NCBI RefSeq assembly: GCF_018398315.1 | Contig: NZ_JAHBRW010000003.1 | Coordinates: forward strand, 62,001-126,000 | Length of the DNA stretch: 64,000 bases | Direction of reading: 5' to 3' | Source: Chelatococcus sp. YT9 | GTDB taxonomy: Bacteria; Pseudomonadota; Alphaproteobacteria; Rhizobiales; Beijerinckiaceae | Shown here: piece after piece, positions 1 to 8,929 of the stretch | Position numbering within the stretch: position 1 is the stretch's first letter | Layout: each line of letters opens with the position of its first letter | Program-made: the position numbers and the translations under genes | The notes under the pieces: model-generated | The model's database searches: none | The model's input: the letters and a program-made list of their open reading frames with translations, nothing else | What the model was told of the DNA's origin: nothing

Positions 1-713
1 CTTCCCGCCAAGGCCGCAATCGGCGCGCTAAGTACCAGCGCCTTGAGCCTCTCTCTGAAGACGTTGATCCCTAGCGACTGAGCCAGATGCCGACCCTGGC
101 GAATGCTCTCCAATGCCCGTCCAAACCTGGAGCTGCGAACATGAGCCAGGATTACGAGCACCAGAAGCAGGATGAGCGCAGTCGCGAGGAAGTAGGTCCG
201 TGGCGTCGAAAAATCAAAGGGTCCGATTGCGAGGCGCGAGAATCCAAAAAGCCCGAGTGCACCGCCCGCAAAGTCCAGGTTGTGGACCGTCACCATTGCG
301 ACGCCCGACAACCCCCAGGAGACGATCGAGAAGTAGGCGCCGGTAAGCCTAAGCGTAAGCCAACCGATAAGCAGAGCGGCGACCGCAGCCACCACCATTC
401 CCATTGCGATACCGAGCTCGTAGGGCAGCCCGGCATTGTTCATCGCGATTGCAGGCGCATAAGCGCCAATGCCAAAAAACATGCAATGGCCAAGCGGCAC
501 TTCTCCCACTCCACCAAGGATGATGTTCACGCTCAACGCGAACAGGGCAAAGCCGCAGGTGTACGCTGCCAAGTTCAGGAGAAACGGGCTTTCGACAGTC
601 AAGCCAACGACCAGAATGAACCCGAGCCCAGCGAACAGGAGCAAAAGCTGCGCGACGGGTAGAGTTCTGCCGCTTCTTTGCAACTTCAGGGGGGCAATCG
701 AAACAGTTGACAT
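1..713 (-). CDS. livM: Branched-chain amino acid ABC transporter permease, LivM type (C-terminus beyond window)
   Basis: An open frame runs from an ATG at 713 to the window edge, giving about 237 residues without a stop. The translation is a polytopic membrane protein with the conserved cytoplasmic-loop signature of LivH/LivM permeases near its end (ALESIRQ, then SLGI). Together with LivH it would form the membrane channel for substrate delivered by the periplasmic binding protein encoded upstream. It starts 3 bases after the livH stop (TGAGTGATG), so it belongs to the same operon. The C-terminal part is outside the window. The substrate is not readable from sequence; many Liv-type systems carry aromatic or organic acids rather than amino acids. 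Confidence 0.88.
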   Translation of the reverse strand, partial: MSTVSIAPLKLQRSGRTLPVAQLLLLFAGLGFILVVGLTVESPFLLNLAAYTCGFALFALSVNIILGGVGEVPLGHCMFFGIGAYAPAIAMNNAGLPYELGIAMGMVVAAVAALLIGWLTLRLTGAYFSIVSWGLSGVAMVTVHNLDFAGGALGLFGFSRLAIGPFDFSTPRTYFLATALILLLVLVILAHVRSSRFGRALESIRQGRHLAQSLGINVFRERLKALVLSAPIAALAG

Positions 714-716
714 CAC

Positions 717-1592
717 TCAGTGCCTATTGATTTGGGCTCGGCCCAGCAGGCCCTGAGGCCAGAAGAGCAGTACAAAAATGACGAGCATCCACCCGAGAGC
801 TGGCGTCCAGGAAACAGAGACGTAGGTTTCGAACAGCGCATTCGACAGTCCGATGACCATTGCTCCCAGCATGGCACCGCCAATACTGCCTAGACCGCCC
901 AGGATGACTACAGTAAATGCGACGATTACGTTTGCGTCGCCCATCGTCGGGAAGGCCGCAATCAAGGGAGCCAAGAGTGCGCCTGCGAGCCCGGCGGCGG
1001 ATATGCCGAGAAGGAAAGAGAAACTGCGGATAAACGGGACGTTGATCCCCGAATAGAGCGCGCCCTTGGCATTCTGAGACACCGCGAGGATCTGCTGGCC
1101 TCTGACCGAATGTCGAAGCCACCACGCGAATGCAGTGAGAACGATCACCGAGGTCACGGCGATGAATACGCGCTGCGCCGACAGGAAAAAGCCGAACACT
1201 GATATGGCTGTTTGTCCAAAGGGCGATCTCACCGGCAGCGGATCCGGGCCAACGATAAGGATGATCGAGGCCACGATCGCCTGCGACAGGGCGAATGTGA
1301 TGATGATCGACCCGTGCTCTCCACGATCGTAGAGGGCGCGGCGAACGATCGTCACCTCCAGTAGGTAGCCAATGACGGCGACCCCGACGACCGCGAGAGG
1401 TATCGCGACAAGATACCCCAATCCCGTGTTCTGGAGGAGAAGCACACCGTACGCGCCTAGTGCGAAGAAGGCGCCATGAGCAAAATTGACGATGTGCAGA
1501 GTTCCGAAGATGACCGTCAGGCCGACGGCCACCAAGGCATAACCAGACCCCAGAATCAAACCGTTAATGATCGTTTGGACAAACAGGTCCAT
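717..1592 (-). CDS. livH: Branched-chain amino acid ABC transporter permease, LivH type
   Basis: This 291-residue protein has the length and hydrophobic pattern of LivH permeases. The N-terminus (MDLFVQTIINGLILGSGYAL) and the segment VILGGLGSIGGA near residue 230 are typical of the family. It lies 18 bases downstream of the binding-protein gene and immediately upstream of livM, so the order is binding protein-livH-livM. It should sit in the inner membrane as a heterodimer with LivM. The ATPase genes livG and livF are not in the window and may follow livM to the left. Confidence 0.9.
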   Translation of the reverse strand: MDLFVQTIINGLILGSGYALVAVGLTVIFGTLHIVNFAHGAFFALGAYGVLLLQNTGLGYLVAIPLAVVGVAVIGYLLEVTIVRRALYDRGEHGSIIITFALSQAIVASIILIVGPDPLPVRSPFGQTAISVFGFFLSAQRVFIAVTSVIVLTAFAWWLRHSVRGQQILAVSQNAKGALYSGINVPFIRSFSFLLGISAAGLAGALLAPLIAAFPTMGDANVIVAFTVVILGGLGSIGGAMLGAMVIGLSNALFETYVSVSWTPALGWMLVIFVLLFWPQGLLGRAQINRH

Positions 1593-1610
1593 CAGCGTTT
1601 GGCCTTGTGC

Positions 1611-2750
1611 TTACTTGACCCGGAAGAGGTCGAGGAGAGCGACGTCATTGCCCTTCACGACATGAATGTAGAAGTAGGGGGCTCGGGCGCGACCTTTCTC
1701 GTCGAAATTCAGGGATCCACGCGGCGTTTCCCAGGTATTCGTGCGGATCGTTTTGGAGATTAGGCCGTAGTCACTATCGCTGCCCGCTTTGTTCATCGCG
1801 CCAGCAATGACCTGAACCGCTTCATAGCTCACAAGGCTGACCTTGTTCGGATCTTCGCCGTACTTGGCTTTGAAGCGTTTGATGAACTCGGCCATCGCGC
1901 CTGTTGCGCCCTCTGCGATGAAAATATCCCCCGTGAGAACGCCTTCCATGGCGCCTTCAGCAGGACGGATAGCGGAAGCCTGCACCGTACCGGTGGAATG
2001 GGCTTCCATGGGGAACCCGCCTTGCTGACGGATCTGCTTCCAAATCTGGGCTGTCCGTGCCGGATAAGCATCGACGACGTAGATCATGTCGGGCTTCGCC
2101 GCTTTGAGGCGTGTAATGATCGACGTGAAATCGGTGGTAGTGCTATCGTAATTCGCAACCTCAATCAGTTTGGTGTCGGTTCCATCCAGTGACTTTTTAA
2201 GATTATCAAGGACAGCTTTATTGAATTCCGTATTCTCGCCCATGTAAACGATAGTCTTAGGGCGTTTAGTATTAATCAGGTATTTATGGTAAACGGTCGA
2301 GTTTGCCGTTGAGGTGTTGTTGATTTGAAAAAGATATGGGGAGCCTTGTTCGGTAATTGCGTCCGCTTGAGCCCCAGGATTCACATGTAAAATCTTGTTC
2401 TTCGTCATGGCGGATTCTGCCAGCGTAATGGAGCTATTCATGCCCGCGATGATGGCTTTCGCCCCGCCTTGGGTCATAAGCTTCTGAACAGCGGCAACAC
2501 CGTCCTGAGGTGTTCCTTTTTCGTCCTCGAACAGCAGCTCGATCTTGCGGCCGCCCAAAATTCCGCCGGCTGCGTTGATCTCGGCCGCGGCAAGTTCCGC
2601 TCCCATGCGCCCATCCTTACCGTAACCAGCGGTCGGTCCGGTCAGTGGCAGCGCGAAGCCGATCTTCACAGTGCTTTGGGCAAATGTCGGGACGCTGTTG
2701 ATGAGCGAGCCCGCGATAATGGCAGCAGTAGTCACTGAAAGTAGGTTCAT
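1611..2750 (-). CDS. Periplasmic substrate-binding protein of the Liv-type ABC transporter
   Basis: The 379-residue protein starts with a signal peptide (about residues 1-25, ending PTFAQ) followed by a type I periplasmic-binding fold opening with VKIGFALPLTGPTAGYG, typical of LivK/AmiC-like receptors (Peripla_BP_6). It should capture the substrate in the periplasm and hand it to LivHM. A GGGAGAG ribosome-binding site precedes the ATG at 2750. As first gene of the operon its promoter must lie in 2751-3175. The next gene upstream encodes a crotonase and an IclR regulator follows, so a role in importing a catabolic carbon source is plausible but inferred. Confidence 0.9.
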   Translation of the reverse strand: MNLLSVTTAAIIAGSLINSVPTFAQSTVKIGFALPLTGPTAGYGKDGRMGAELAAAEINAAGGILGGRKIELLFEDEKGTPQDGVAAVQKLMTQGGAKAIIAGMNSSITLAESAMTKNKILHVNPGAQADAITEQGSPYLFQINNTSTANSTVYHKYLINTKRPKTIVYMGENTEFNKAVLDNLKKSLDGTDTKLIEVANYDSTTTDFTSIITRLKAAKPDMIYVVDAYPARTAQIWKQIRQQGGFPMEAHSTGTVQASAIRPAEGAMEGVLTGDIFIAEGATGAMAEFIKRFKAKYGEDPNKVSLVSYEAVQVIAGAMNKAGSDSDYGLISKTIRTNTWETPRGSLNFDEKGRARAPYFYIHVVKGNDVALLDLFRVK

Positions 2751-3175
2751 GTTCTCTCCCTAATATTGGTGACGCTTATCGCGCTATTGGTTCTATGATT
2801 TTACGCGAAGATCCGCGGGCGCGTGATCTCGGATACTTAACGAACATCTGGCGCCGAGGCCGGTGCTTCGTGCTTTTATCCTTCGAGCATAATCGCCCGC
2901 CATTTCGTTCCGGGACCATATTGCCGGCTCCCGGTTTCGTCCAATGAATTCGTATGTATGTTATTATTTCTATATATATGGAAAATTGACGGGACGGCGA
3001 TTGACCTCCTTTCACCCTTTGTCTTCGCTCGATTTGAACAATGCGGCCGGCGCGCGGCCTTATGCGAGACGCCCGCTCAGGAGCGGAGAGGTATCGCAAC
3101 AAGGACTGTCTGTGCGTCGATCCATCTCCGTCGGCGCCACTGCAACGCCCGTCTAGCGCAGATGGGAGATGGACC
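2751..3175. other. Intergenic region between the liv operon and the crotonase gene
   Basis: These 425 bases contain only short spurious open frames. The crotonase gene ends at 3176 reading towards this region and the binding-protein gene starts at 2750 reading away from it, so the stretch should hold the liv operon promoter. The middle (about 2945-3000) is clearly more AT-rich than its surroundings and contains the palindrome listed separately. Confidence 0.6.
2967..2984. promoter_or_regulatory. 18-bp near-perfect palindrome, candidate IclR-type operator
   Basis: The sequence TTTCTATATATATGGAAA equals its reverse complement except at one mismatched pair (positions 5 and 14). TTTC...GAAA half-sites are a pattern seen in operators of IclR-family repressors. 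It lies about 217 bases upstream of the liv binding-protein start, and an IclR gene lies 1 kb away. That the IclR protein binds here is inference. Confidence 0.35.
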
Positions 3176-3970
3176 CTACGCCTGGCCTTGCGTCAGCGCC
3201 CGAAAACGCGGCGAGCGCTTTTCAAGGAAGTGCGCTACGCCCTCGACAGTGTCTTCGGTGCCCAGGCTCGCCTCCGTCTCAAGGTTGGAGAATGTGGTTG
3301 CCTGCGCGAGCGACTGGCTCCAGGCCTCTCGGAGCTGCCGCTTTATAACCATCATCGAGCGTGGGGAGCAGCTTCGTGCCAAATCCTGGGCATACTGCTC
3401 GACAGCGTCCAGAAACCCTTCAGCTGGAAATGAGCGCGCCAGCCCCAGTTCAGCTGCCTCCTGCGCATTAATGACGCGGCCGCTGATCAGGAGATCCGAG
3501 GCATTCATCCACCCGATCAGGCGAGGAAGCATCCAAGCGATACCGTGCTCTGCGGGGAGGCCCCGTCGCGAAAACGCAGTTGTGAGTTTCGCGCCTTCCG
3601 CGACGAAGCGGAGATCGCAATAGAGAGCGAGGCAGAGGCCCACGCCGGCGGCAGCACCATTTACGGCTGCAATTAGCGGCTTTCTGAGGCCCAGCATATA
3701 GCTGTATCGTTGGCCAAAATCATCGTTGGATGTTACCGGTCGGCGATAGCTTTGTCCGGATAAGATCGAACTCGGGTCGGGCCCTGGACAAAATGTTCTA
3801 CCGGAGCCAGTTATAACGATGGCTCTTACATCCGGATTGGCGTCGGCAGACAGAAGAGCCGTTTTCAGCGCATCCTCCATCGCTTGATTCCATGCGTTAC
3901 GCGCTTCGGGTCGGTTGAATTGGATTACCAAGACCCCGCTTTTGATCTCTTGCAGTAGTACTTCTTCCAT
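3176..3970 (-). CDS. Enoyl-CoA hydratase/isomerase (crotonase) family protein
   Basis: The 264-residue length fits the crotonase fold. The oxyanion-hole segment is visible as NGAAAGVGLCLALYCDLRF around residues 104-122, and the N-terminal strand LVIQFNRPEARNAW is characteristic. Members hydrate, isomerise or hydrolyse acyl-CoA thioesters in fatty-acid or aromatic-acid degradation. The specific substrate cannot be assigned. The gene is divergent from the IclR regulator (78-bp gap), which suggests it is a regulatory target. Confidence 0.85.
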   Translation of the reverse strand: MEEVLLQEIKSGVLVIQFNRPEARNAWNQAMEDALKTALLSADANPDVRAIVITGSGRTFCPGPDPSSILSGQSYRRPVTSNDDFGQRYSYMLGLRKPLIAAVNGAAAGVGLCLALYCDLRFVAEGAKLTTAFSRRGLPAEHGIAWMLPRLIGWMNASDLLISGRVINAQEAAELGLARSFPAEGFLDAVEQYAQDLARSCSPRSMMVIKRQLREAWSQSLAQATTFSNLETEASLGTEDTVEGVAHFLEKRSPRFRALTQGQA

Positions 3971-4048
3971 AGGGGCACCTTCTGAGAAAAATCGGTTGAC
4001 GATTGCACAGGCAGATGCTTATCTCTATAGGGAATTAATTTCATATAT

Positions 4049-4804
4049 GTGCAAATCGTGGCCAGCGCTGACTCGACGATCAAATCCGCGCGGCGAATTT
4101 TTGAAGTCCTAGAGCATTTCGAGGAAGTGCAGCGGCCTATATCTCTAAAAGAGATTTCGACGAAGCACGATTATCCAATATCGAGCGCTGCTGCGCTTCT
4201 GAAAAGTATGGTTGCGCTCGGTTACTTGTTCTACGATAGTTACAATCGAACCTATATGCCGACAATGCGCATTGCCCAAATGGGATCGTGGTTGAGCGAC
4301 GGCCTGTTCGGGGAAAGTGATGTGCTGGCGCTGGTTGAGTTCGTGAACCAGGAGCTCGACGAGCTGGTCACAATCAGCACGCAATCGGACTTGCATGCAC
4401 AGTATATTCATTGTCTACAAACGCGAAAGCGCCTGCGCTTTGAAATCAAGCCTGGCGATATCCGTCCGTTGGCCATCAGCGGTGTCGGCAGGGCAATACT
4501 AAGCGCGCATACAGACATTGAAATATCGCGGCTTGTGCGCCGGATTAATGCCGGCGGCCAAAGCAACGAGAAGACCAATCTCGAGGAGCTGATGAAAATC
4601 ATCAATGAGATCCGACGTGATGGATATATGTTCTCGAAGCATATCATCACGCCCGACGCGGGTGTGATTGCCATCCCGTTGCGCAAGAGAAGCTTCGGTC
4701 GAATTCTAGTCCTCGGAGTTGGAGGTCCTGTGTCTCGACTGGAAGAGAATTTTGAGAACATTCTCTGTTGTATGAGGAGCGGTATCTCAAAATTCGAAGT
4801 GTAA
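4049..4804 (+). CDS. IclR-family transcriptional regulator
   Basis: The 251-residue protein has an N-terminal winged helix (SARRIFEVLEHFEEVQRPISL, then LLKSMVALGYL) followed by an IclR-type effector-binding domain (RPLAISGVGRAILSA in the middle; a C-terminal VIAIPLRKR segment). The start is a GTG at 4049 with no convincing Shine-Dalgarno sequence, so the exact start is uncertain. IclR proteins usually regulate the adjacent catabolic operon in response to a small acid or aromatic. The divergent crotonase gene and the liv operon are the likely targets. Confidence 0.85.
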   Translation: MQIVASADSTIKSARRIFEVLEHFEEVQRPISLKEISTKHDYPISSAAALLKSMVALGYLFYDSYNRTYMPTMRIAQMGSWLSDGLFGESDVLALVEFVNQELDELVTISTQSDLHAQYIHCLQTRKRLRFEIKPGDIRPLAISGVGRAILSAHTDIEISRLVRRINAGGQSNEKTNLEELMKIINEIRRDGYMFSKHIITPDAGVIAIPLRKRSFGRILVLGVGGPVSRLEENFENILCCMRSGISKFEV

Positions 4805-4940
4805 CTTTGACAGAGGTATCGTTGGAGGACGGCGGCCCTCAGATCGTCTTTGCAAAGGTTGTTCGTGCGGATGTATAGTATTTTACTTACCCATCGCGGC
4901 ACATTTTCTTTGCAAAAAGTACTGGATTCGTGAGGGTTTT

Positions 4941-5858
4941 GTGTCGAAATTGGTCTTCGACCTCAGATTATTTCGCTATGCTTTAGTATCGGCCCAGCAC
5001 GGCAGTTTTCGCCGCGCAGCAGCCGCTCTCAACGTCCAGCAGTCGACTGTGAGTCGAGGGGTCAGAAGCCTGGAAGAGCGCGTGAAAGCAAAGCTCTTCG
5101 AGCGCGATCACTCCGGGATACGACCAACGCCTGCCGGCGATCGCTTCCTCGAAGAAGCGACGCTGGGATTCGATCATCTGAGACGTGCATTGCAGCGCGC
5201 CGAGGCCCTACAGCGTGGCGACCATGGTGAATTGACGGTCGCCGTCACCGTGCCGTTTTCAGTCGTCGGCGACTTATTCGAACGCTTTCGAGCGGCATAT
5301 GCCGGCGTGTCGGTCGAGATCGTCGAGAGCACTTCTGACGCGAGCTCGGCCCTCGTTCAGCAGCGCTCCGTGGACGTGGCCTTCGTTGGCGGGGCACATG
5401 GAAACGGAACAGCGCGATCGTTGTATCTGAGAGATGAGCGCATGATGGCGGTGCTTCCCAGATCGCACCCGCTCGCCGGCGCACATAAATTGAGTTTCGA
5501 AGATCTCCACCGCGAGCGGTTCATCTTCGCTGAGAACGGAGTGGGACCTGATATTCAGGGTCATCTCGCGAAGCGAATGGCGAAATGGGATGTTGAGCCG
5601 AGGGTGCAACTCCATCGCGTCGGCCAGTGCAATCTCATGAATATGGTGGCACTGGGATTCGGGGTCACAATCGCCATCGGCACGCCGCCGCGCATCGCTA
5701 CAGACGGCATCGTCCTTATTCCTCTTGCCGGCCGCAACGTTCTGTCGCTGCATGCGGTGTGGATCGAGGCTAACCCTAATCCGGCGTTGAAGGCTCTGCT
5801 CGACATCGTGCGGGACGTTGCCGAACCTGATGATGTGCGGCACCAGCATCGGCACTAA
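4941..5858 (+). CDS. LysR-family transcriptional regulator at the end of the trb cluster
   Basis: The 305-residue protein has a LysR helix-turn-helix at about residues 5-65 (FRRAAAALNVQQSTVSRGV) and a LysR substrate-binding domain after residue 90. It begins with GTG at 4941. Its stop overlaps that of the DUF2274 gene tail to tail (5855-5858). A LysR gene facing the trbI-DUF2274 end is a recurring arrangement in alphaproteobacterial ICEs, so I read it as part of the element and as its left-most recognisable backbone gene. Its target and inducer are unknown. Confidence 0.88.
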   Translation: MSKLVFDLRLFRYALVSAQHGSFRRAAAALNVQQSTVSRGVRSLEERVKAKLFERDHSGIRPTPAGDRFLEEATLGFDHLRRALQRAEALQRGDHGELTVAVTVPFSVVGDLFERFRAAYAGVSVEIVESTSDASSALVQQRSVDVAFVGGAHGNGTARSLYLRDERMMAVLPRSHPLAGAHKLSFEDLHRERFIFAENGVGPDIQGHLAKRMAKWDVEPRVQLHRVGQCNLMNMVALGFGVTIAIGTPPRIATDGIVLIPLAGRNVLSLHAVWIEANPNPALKALLDIVRDVAEPDDVRHQHRH

Positions 5859-6088
5859 CTTTTCTCCGATACCTTGCGTGCATGCGCGAATCCTCGATCC
5901 GTCGCGATGAAGCGTTGCAGCATAGGCACGATCAACCTGGCAGGGCCGCCAACCTGCTGACCGGACTCGCGCGAGAGCAAATCGGCATAGGCCGTCAGAT
6001 CGCGATGAAGCGACGCGGGCAGTTCCACCGTGACCTTCACCGGCTTGTCGTCGGCGATCGCGCCGAGTTTCAGTTTTGCCATCATCAT
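5855..6088 (-). CDS. DUF2274 domain protein at the trb operon end
   Basis: This 77-residue protein (KLKLGAIADDKPVKVTVELP at the start, then LHRDLTAYADLL) matches the small DUF2274 family always found after trbI in this type of element. The pattern resembles a short ribbon-helix-helix DNA-binding protein, but no function is established. Its ATG overlaps the trbI stop (ATGA), so it is translationally coupled to the transfer operon. Confidence 0.8.
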   Translation of the reverse strand: MMMAKLKLGAIADDKPVKVTVELPASLHRDLTAYADLLSRESGQQVGGPARLIVPMLQRFIATDRGFAHARKVSEKS

Positions 6089-7239
6089 CCCCTGTACGGC
6101 TCGAAGACCAGATCCCTGGTGACGATGATCCTGACCGGGAAGCCCGGGCGGATGGTTAGCGTCGGCGCGACCTGCAATTGGCGACGGATGATCTGCTGGC
6201 CCGCGTCGTTGATGGTGTCCTGCGCGCCGTCACGGATAGCGCGGACGAGACGGTCCTCATCGCTGACGGCGAGTTCTGTGCCGATCGCGAGCAGTGTCGA
6301 CAGGCCGGCGGCCTTGGCCAGGTCCCACCAGTGGTAGTCGACGCCATCCTCCAGGCCCGCATAGCCTTGCGTGTCAGCGCCCGGTTGACGCTCCAGCACG
6401 ATCGACCGGCCATTCGGCAGGATCAGCCGGTTCCAGACGAGCAGCACACGGCGCTGCCCGAACTGGACGTTGTTGTCGTACTGGCCGATGACGCGCGTGC
6501 CCTGCGGCACGAGCAGGCTGCGGCCTGTCGGGCTGTCGTAGATGTTCTCCGTCACCTGTGCCGTGATCTGGCCGGGGAGATCGGAGCGAATGCCGGTGAT
6601 CAGCGCCGCCGGAATGACCGCCCCAGCCTGAAGCACATACGGTGACGCCGGCGCCATGACGCGATCCGACGACGTGGTGCGCCGATCGACGGCGGCATTG
6701 AGGAAAGCGAGTTGCTTGTCCTGTGCGGTCTGCTGGCCGGGCTGTCCCGTCAGATCGAGACCGGCAAGGTTCGGCGTTGCACCTCCCGGCGGTGCGCTGC
6801 CAGTCGATGTGGCCGGAGCTGTCTGGAAGAACACCTTGCTTGTCCGCGCGGCCTCTTCCTCGGCGCGCCGGCGCTGCTCGGCCGCGTCGACCGTCGGCGT
6901 CGCGATGGACGGGGGGACGACGGGTTGCCCCTTGTTCTGAGCGTCGAGGATCGGCCGGCCGAGATCTCCGGGCAACGGCGGGCCGAGAACTGGTCCGGTA
7001 TAATCGCGCGGTAAACCGGCGAGACCATCGGCGGTCTGCCTGTTCGCGGTGGAGTAGAGCTCCTGGCCGTCATCGCCGGTTGTACGCGTCTGTAGGGCGT
7101 AGATCAGCGCGCCGCCGATATCGAGGCCGGCGACCACGCCGAGGCCCGCCAGCACTTTCCGCGATAGGCGCGTAACGCGCGGCGGCTCGGCGCGCAGCTG
7201 CATGGGAGTGGCCGCGCTCGTCTCATTGTTCTCGCTCAT
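6085..7239 (-). CDS. trbI: Conjugal transfer protein TrbI (VirB10-like channel component)
   Basis: The 384-residue protein has a cytoplasmic N-terminus, one membrane segment at about residues 29-50 (VLAGLGVVAGLDIGGALIYA), a proline-rich periplasmic linker and a C-terminal VirB10/TrbI domain (LLVPQGTRVIGQYDN, then RLILPNGRSI). TrbI spans the envelope and links the inner-membrane energy complex to the TrbG outer-membrane ring. It overlaps trbG upstream and the DUF2274 gene downstream by ATGA. Confidence 0.93.
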   Translation of the reverse strand: MSENNETSAATPMQLRAEPPRVTRLSRKVLAGLGVVAGLDIGGALIYALQTRTTGDDGQELYSTANRQTADGLAGLPRDYTGPVLGPPLPGDLGRPILDAQNKGQPVVPPSIATPTVDAAEQRRRAEEEAARTSKVFFQTAPATSTGSAPPGGATPNLAGLDLTGQPGQQTAQDKQLAFLNAAVDRRTTSSDRVMAPASPYVLQAGAVIPAALITGIRSDLPGQITAQVTENIYDSPTGRSLLVPQGTRVIGQYDNNVQFGQRRVLLVWNRLILPNGRSIVLERQPGADTQGYAGLEDGVDYHWWDLAKAAGLSTLLAIGTELAVSDEDRLVRAIRDGAQDTINDAGQQIIRRQLQVAPTLTIRPGFPVRIIVTRDLVFEPYRG

Positions 7240-8243
7240 GACGGTCTCCCATCGGTGCGCTCGATCCGGACGGTCTGCTGCTGCTTGCCGCTGCCAAGGC
7301 GCAGCTCAGCCGCGCCGAAGAGGCGGTCGACGATCAGGATGTTGCGATAGATGCGGGTGTTGGCGATCTGCGCCTCACCCTCCGGGCCGATCACGAATAT
7401 CGGCGGCAGCTCGCCCTGCACGATGCCGCGCGGGAACTCGACATAAACGCGCCTGCCGTCGTCATAGACGGAGACCGGCCTCCAGGGCGGATTGTCGCCG
7501 GTGAGACCGTAGCGATAGTTGCGCGCGGCGAGCGCCGGGATGGCCGGCGTGGCGGGAATGCCCTGGCCCTGTTCGGCCGCCGATCGCGGATACGACCAGG
7601 CTACCGACGGCATGTAGGGTTTCTGACCCGAGCGCAGCTCGAGCATGTAGGTTCGGCGATCCGTCGTGATGACGACGTTGGTGGTGATATCCGGCCGTGA
7701 AGGCTTCACCAGCACATGCACGCGCCGGGTGGCGCCAGAACCGGATTCCGTGTCGCCGATGATCCAGCGGGCGGTGTCGCCGGCGGCGATCGGCCCCGTC
7801 CCGGTCAGGCTCTCGCCCGGCTCAAGGGCAATGTCGGTGATCTGCCCGGGCGCGGCATAGACCTGATAGAGCGCGCCTTCGGACCATGGATAGATCTGGA
7901 TCGCGTTGTAGTAGCCCTCGCGGCGCGGCTGGACGCGCGCAGCCGCGTTGGCGCTCTCGACCCGGTCGACCGGCGTGCCGGCCGCCGCGCCGCCCTTAGC
8001 CGGCGTCCAGGCTGGCGGGATGTGCAGCGGCTTCGGTCGATTGTCGGTGACCGATGCCGGCACGGCCGGCAATGGCGGCACGTTGCGATCATAGCTGACC
8101 TCCGGCGGCTTCAGCGGTGTGGCGCAGCCCGCGAGCGCAATCCCGGAAAGCAGCGCAACCGGAATTGCGGTTTTACGGAAAGCCGGAATGACGGTGATGC
8201 GGAAACCGGGCCTTCCGCCTTTGCGGACCTGCCGCCGGCTCAT
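7236..8243 (-). CDS. trbG: Conjugal transfer protein TrbG (VirB9-like)
   Basis: I chose the ATG at 8243, which overlaps the trbF stop by ATGA and gives 335 residues; the longer open frame upstream is the antisense-free shadow of trbF. A hydrophobic segment ends in LAGC, a lipobox, at about residues 28-31, so this is probably a lipoprotein. The mature part carries VirB9-type features (ALYQVYAAPGQITDIALEPGE abbreviated to its core, and a C-terminal GPEGEAQIANTRIY region). TrbG forms the outer-membrane ring with TrbI. Confidence 0.92.
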   Translation of the reverse strand: MSRRQVRKGGRPGFRITVIPAFRKTAIPVALLSGIALAGCATPLKPPEVSYDRNVPPLPAVPASVTDNRPKPLHIPPAWTPAKGGAAAGTPVDRVESANAAARVQPRREGYYNAIQIYPWSEGALYQVYAAPGQITDIALEPGESLTGTGPIAAGDTARWIIGDTESGSGATRRVHVLVKPSRPDITTNVVITTDRRTYMLELRSGQKPYMPSVAWSYPRSAAEQGQGIPATPAIPALAARNYRYGLTGDNPPWRPVSVYDDGRRVYVEFPRGIVQGELPPIFVIGPEGEAQIANTRIYRNILIVDRLFGAAELRLGSGKQQQTVRIERTDGRPS

Positions 8244-8929
8244 TGGCTCATCTCCCGCGACCAGGAAACCGCATTGACGTAGATACCGAGCGGATTGGTC
8301 TTGAGCCGGTCGGCGTCGCGCGGTGGCTGGATGATGATGGTCAAGATGGCGGTCCAGCGCTCCGTGCTGGAAAGCTGGCCGTTCTCGTAATGACGCTCGG
8401 TCCAGGCGACGCGGAAGGAATCTGCGGACGCGCGGATGACCGACGACACCTCGACGGAGACCTGATGCTTGCCGACCTTGGTGAAGGGGTCGCTGCCGCG
8501 CGCGTAGTCGTTGAGCGTCGCCGCGCCACGATCCGTGGTCCAGTCGTAGGCGCGCAGCCAGTTCTGCCGCACGATGACGGGATCGGCGGGGATCGCACGG
8601 ACCTGCTCGATAAAGCGGGCGAGATGCCACGCCACCTGGGGATCGGTCGGCTTGTAGTCGGCCGTCGCCGGCGCGATCGCCTGCGCCTGACCGAGCTTGT
8701 CCACCTGAACGACCCACGGCACAACGGTTCCCTGCACCGACTGCCAAACAAGTGCGGCGGCGAAGCCGGCTGACAGGATCAGCGATCCGAAGGCCATGTA
8801 GCGCCAGTTCTTTGCCTGCACCCGGGCGGAGCCGATGCGCTCGTCCCAGATCTGTGCGGCCTTCTGGTACGGCGTCTCGGGTTGAGGGGTCTTGCCGAAA
8901 TGCGCGGCAGGTCGCTTGAAGAGGTTCAT
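8240..8929 (-). CDS. trbF: Conjugal transfer protein TrbF (VirB8-like)
   Basis: The 229-residue protein begins MNLFKRPA and contains FGKTPQPETPYQKAAQIWD, the hallmark N-terminus of TrbF, followed by one transmembrane segment (about residues 46-63) and a VirB8-like periplasmic domain. It is an inner-membrane assembly factor of the type IV secretion channel. It overlaps trbL at 8926-8929 and trbG at 8240-8243. Confidence 0.93.
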   Translation of the reverse strand: MNLFKRPAAHFGKTPQPETPYQKAAQIWDERIGSARVQAKNWRYMAFGSLILSAGFAAALVWQSVQGTVVPWVVQVDKLGQAQAIAPATADYKPTDPQVAWHLARFIEQVRAIPADPVIVRQNWLRAYDWTTDRGAATLNDYARGSDPFTKVGKHQVSVEVSSVIRASADSFRVAWTERHYENGQLSSTERWTAILTIIIQPPRDADRLKTNPLGIYVNAVSWSREMSQ

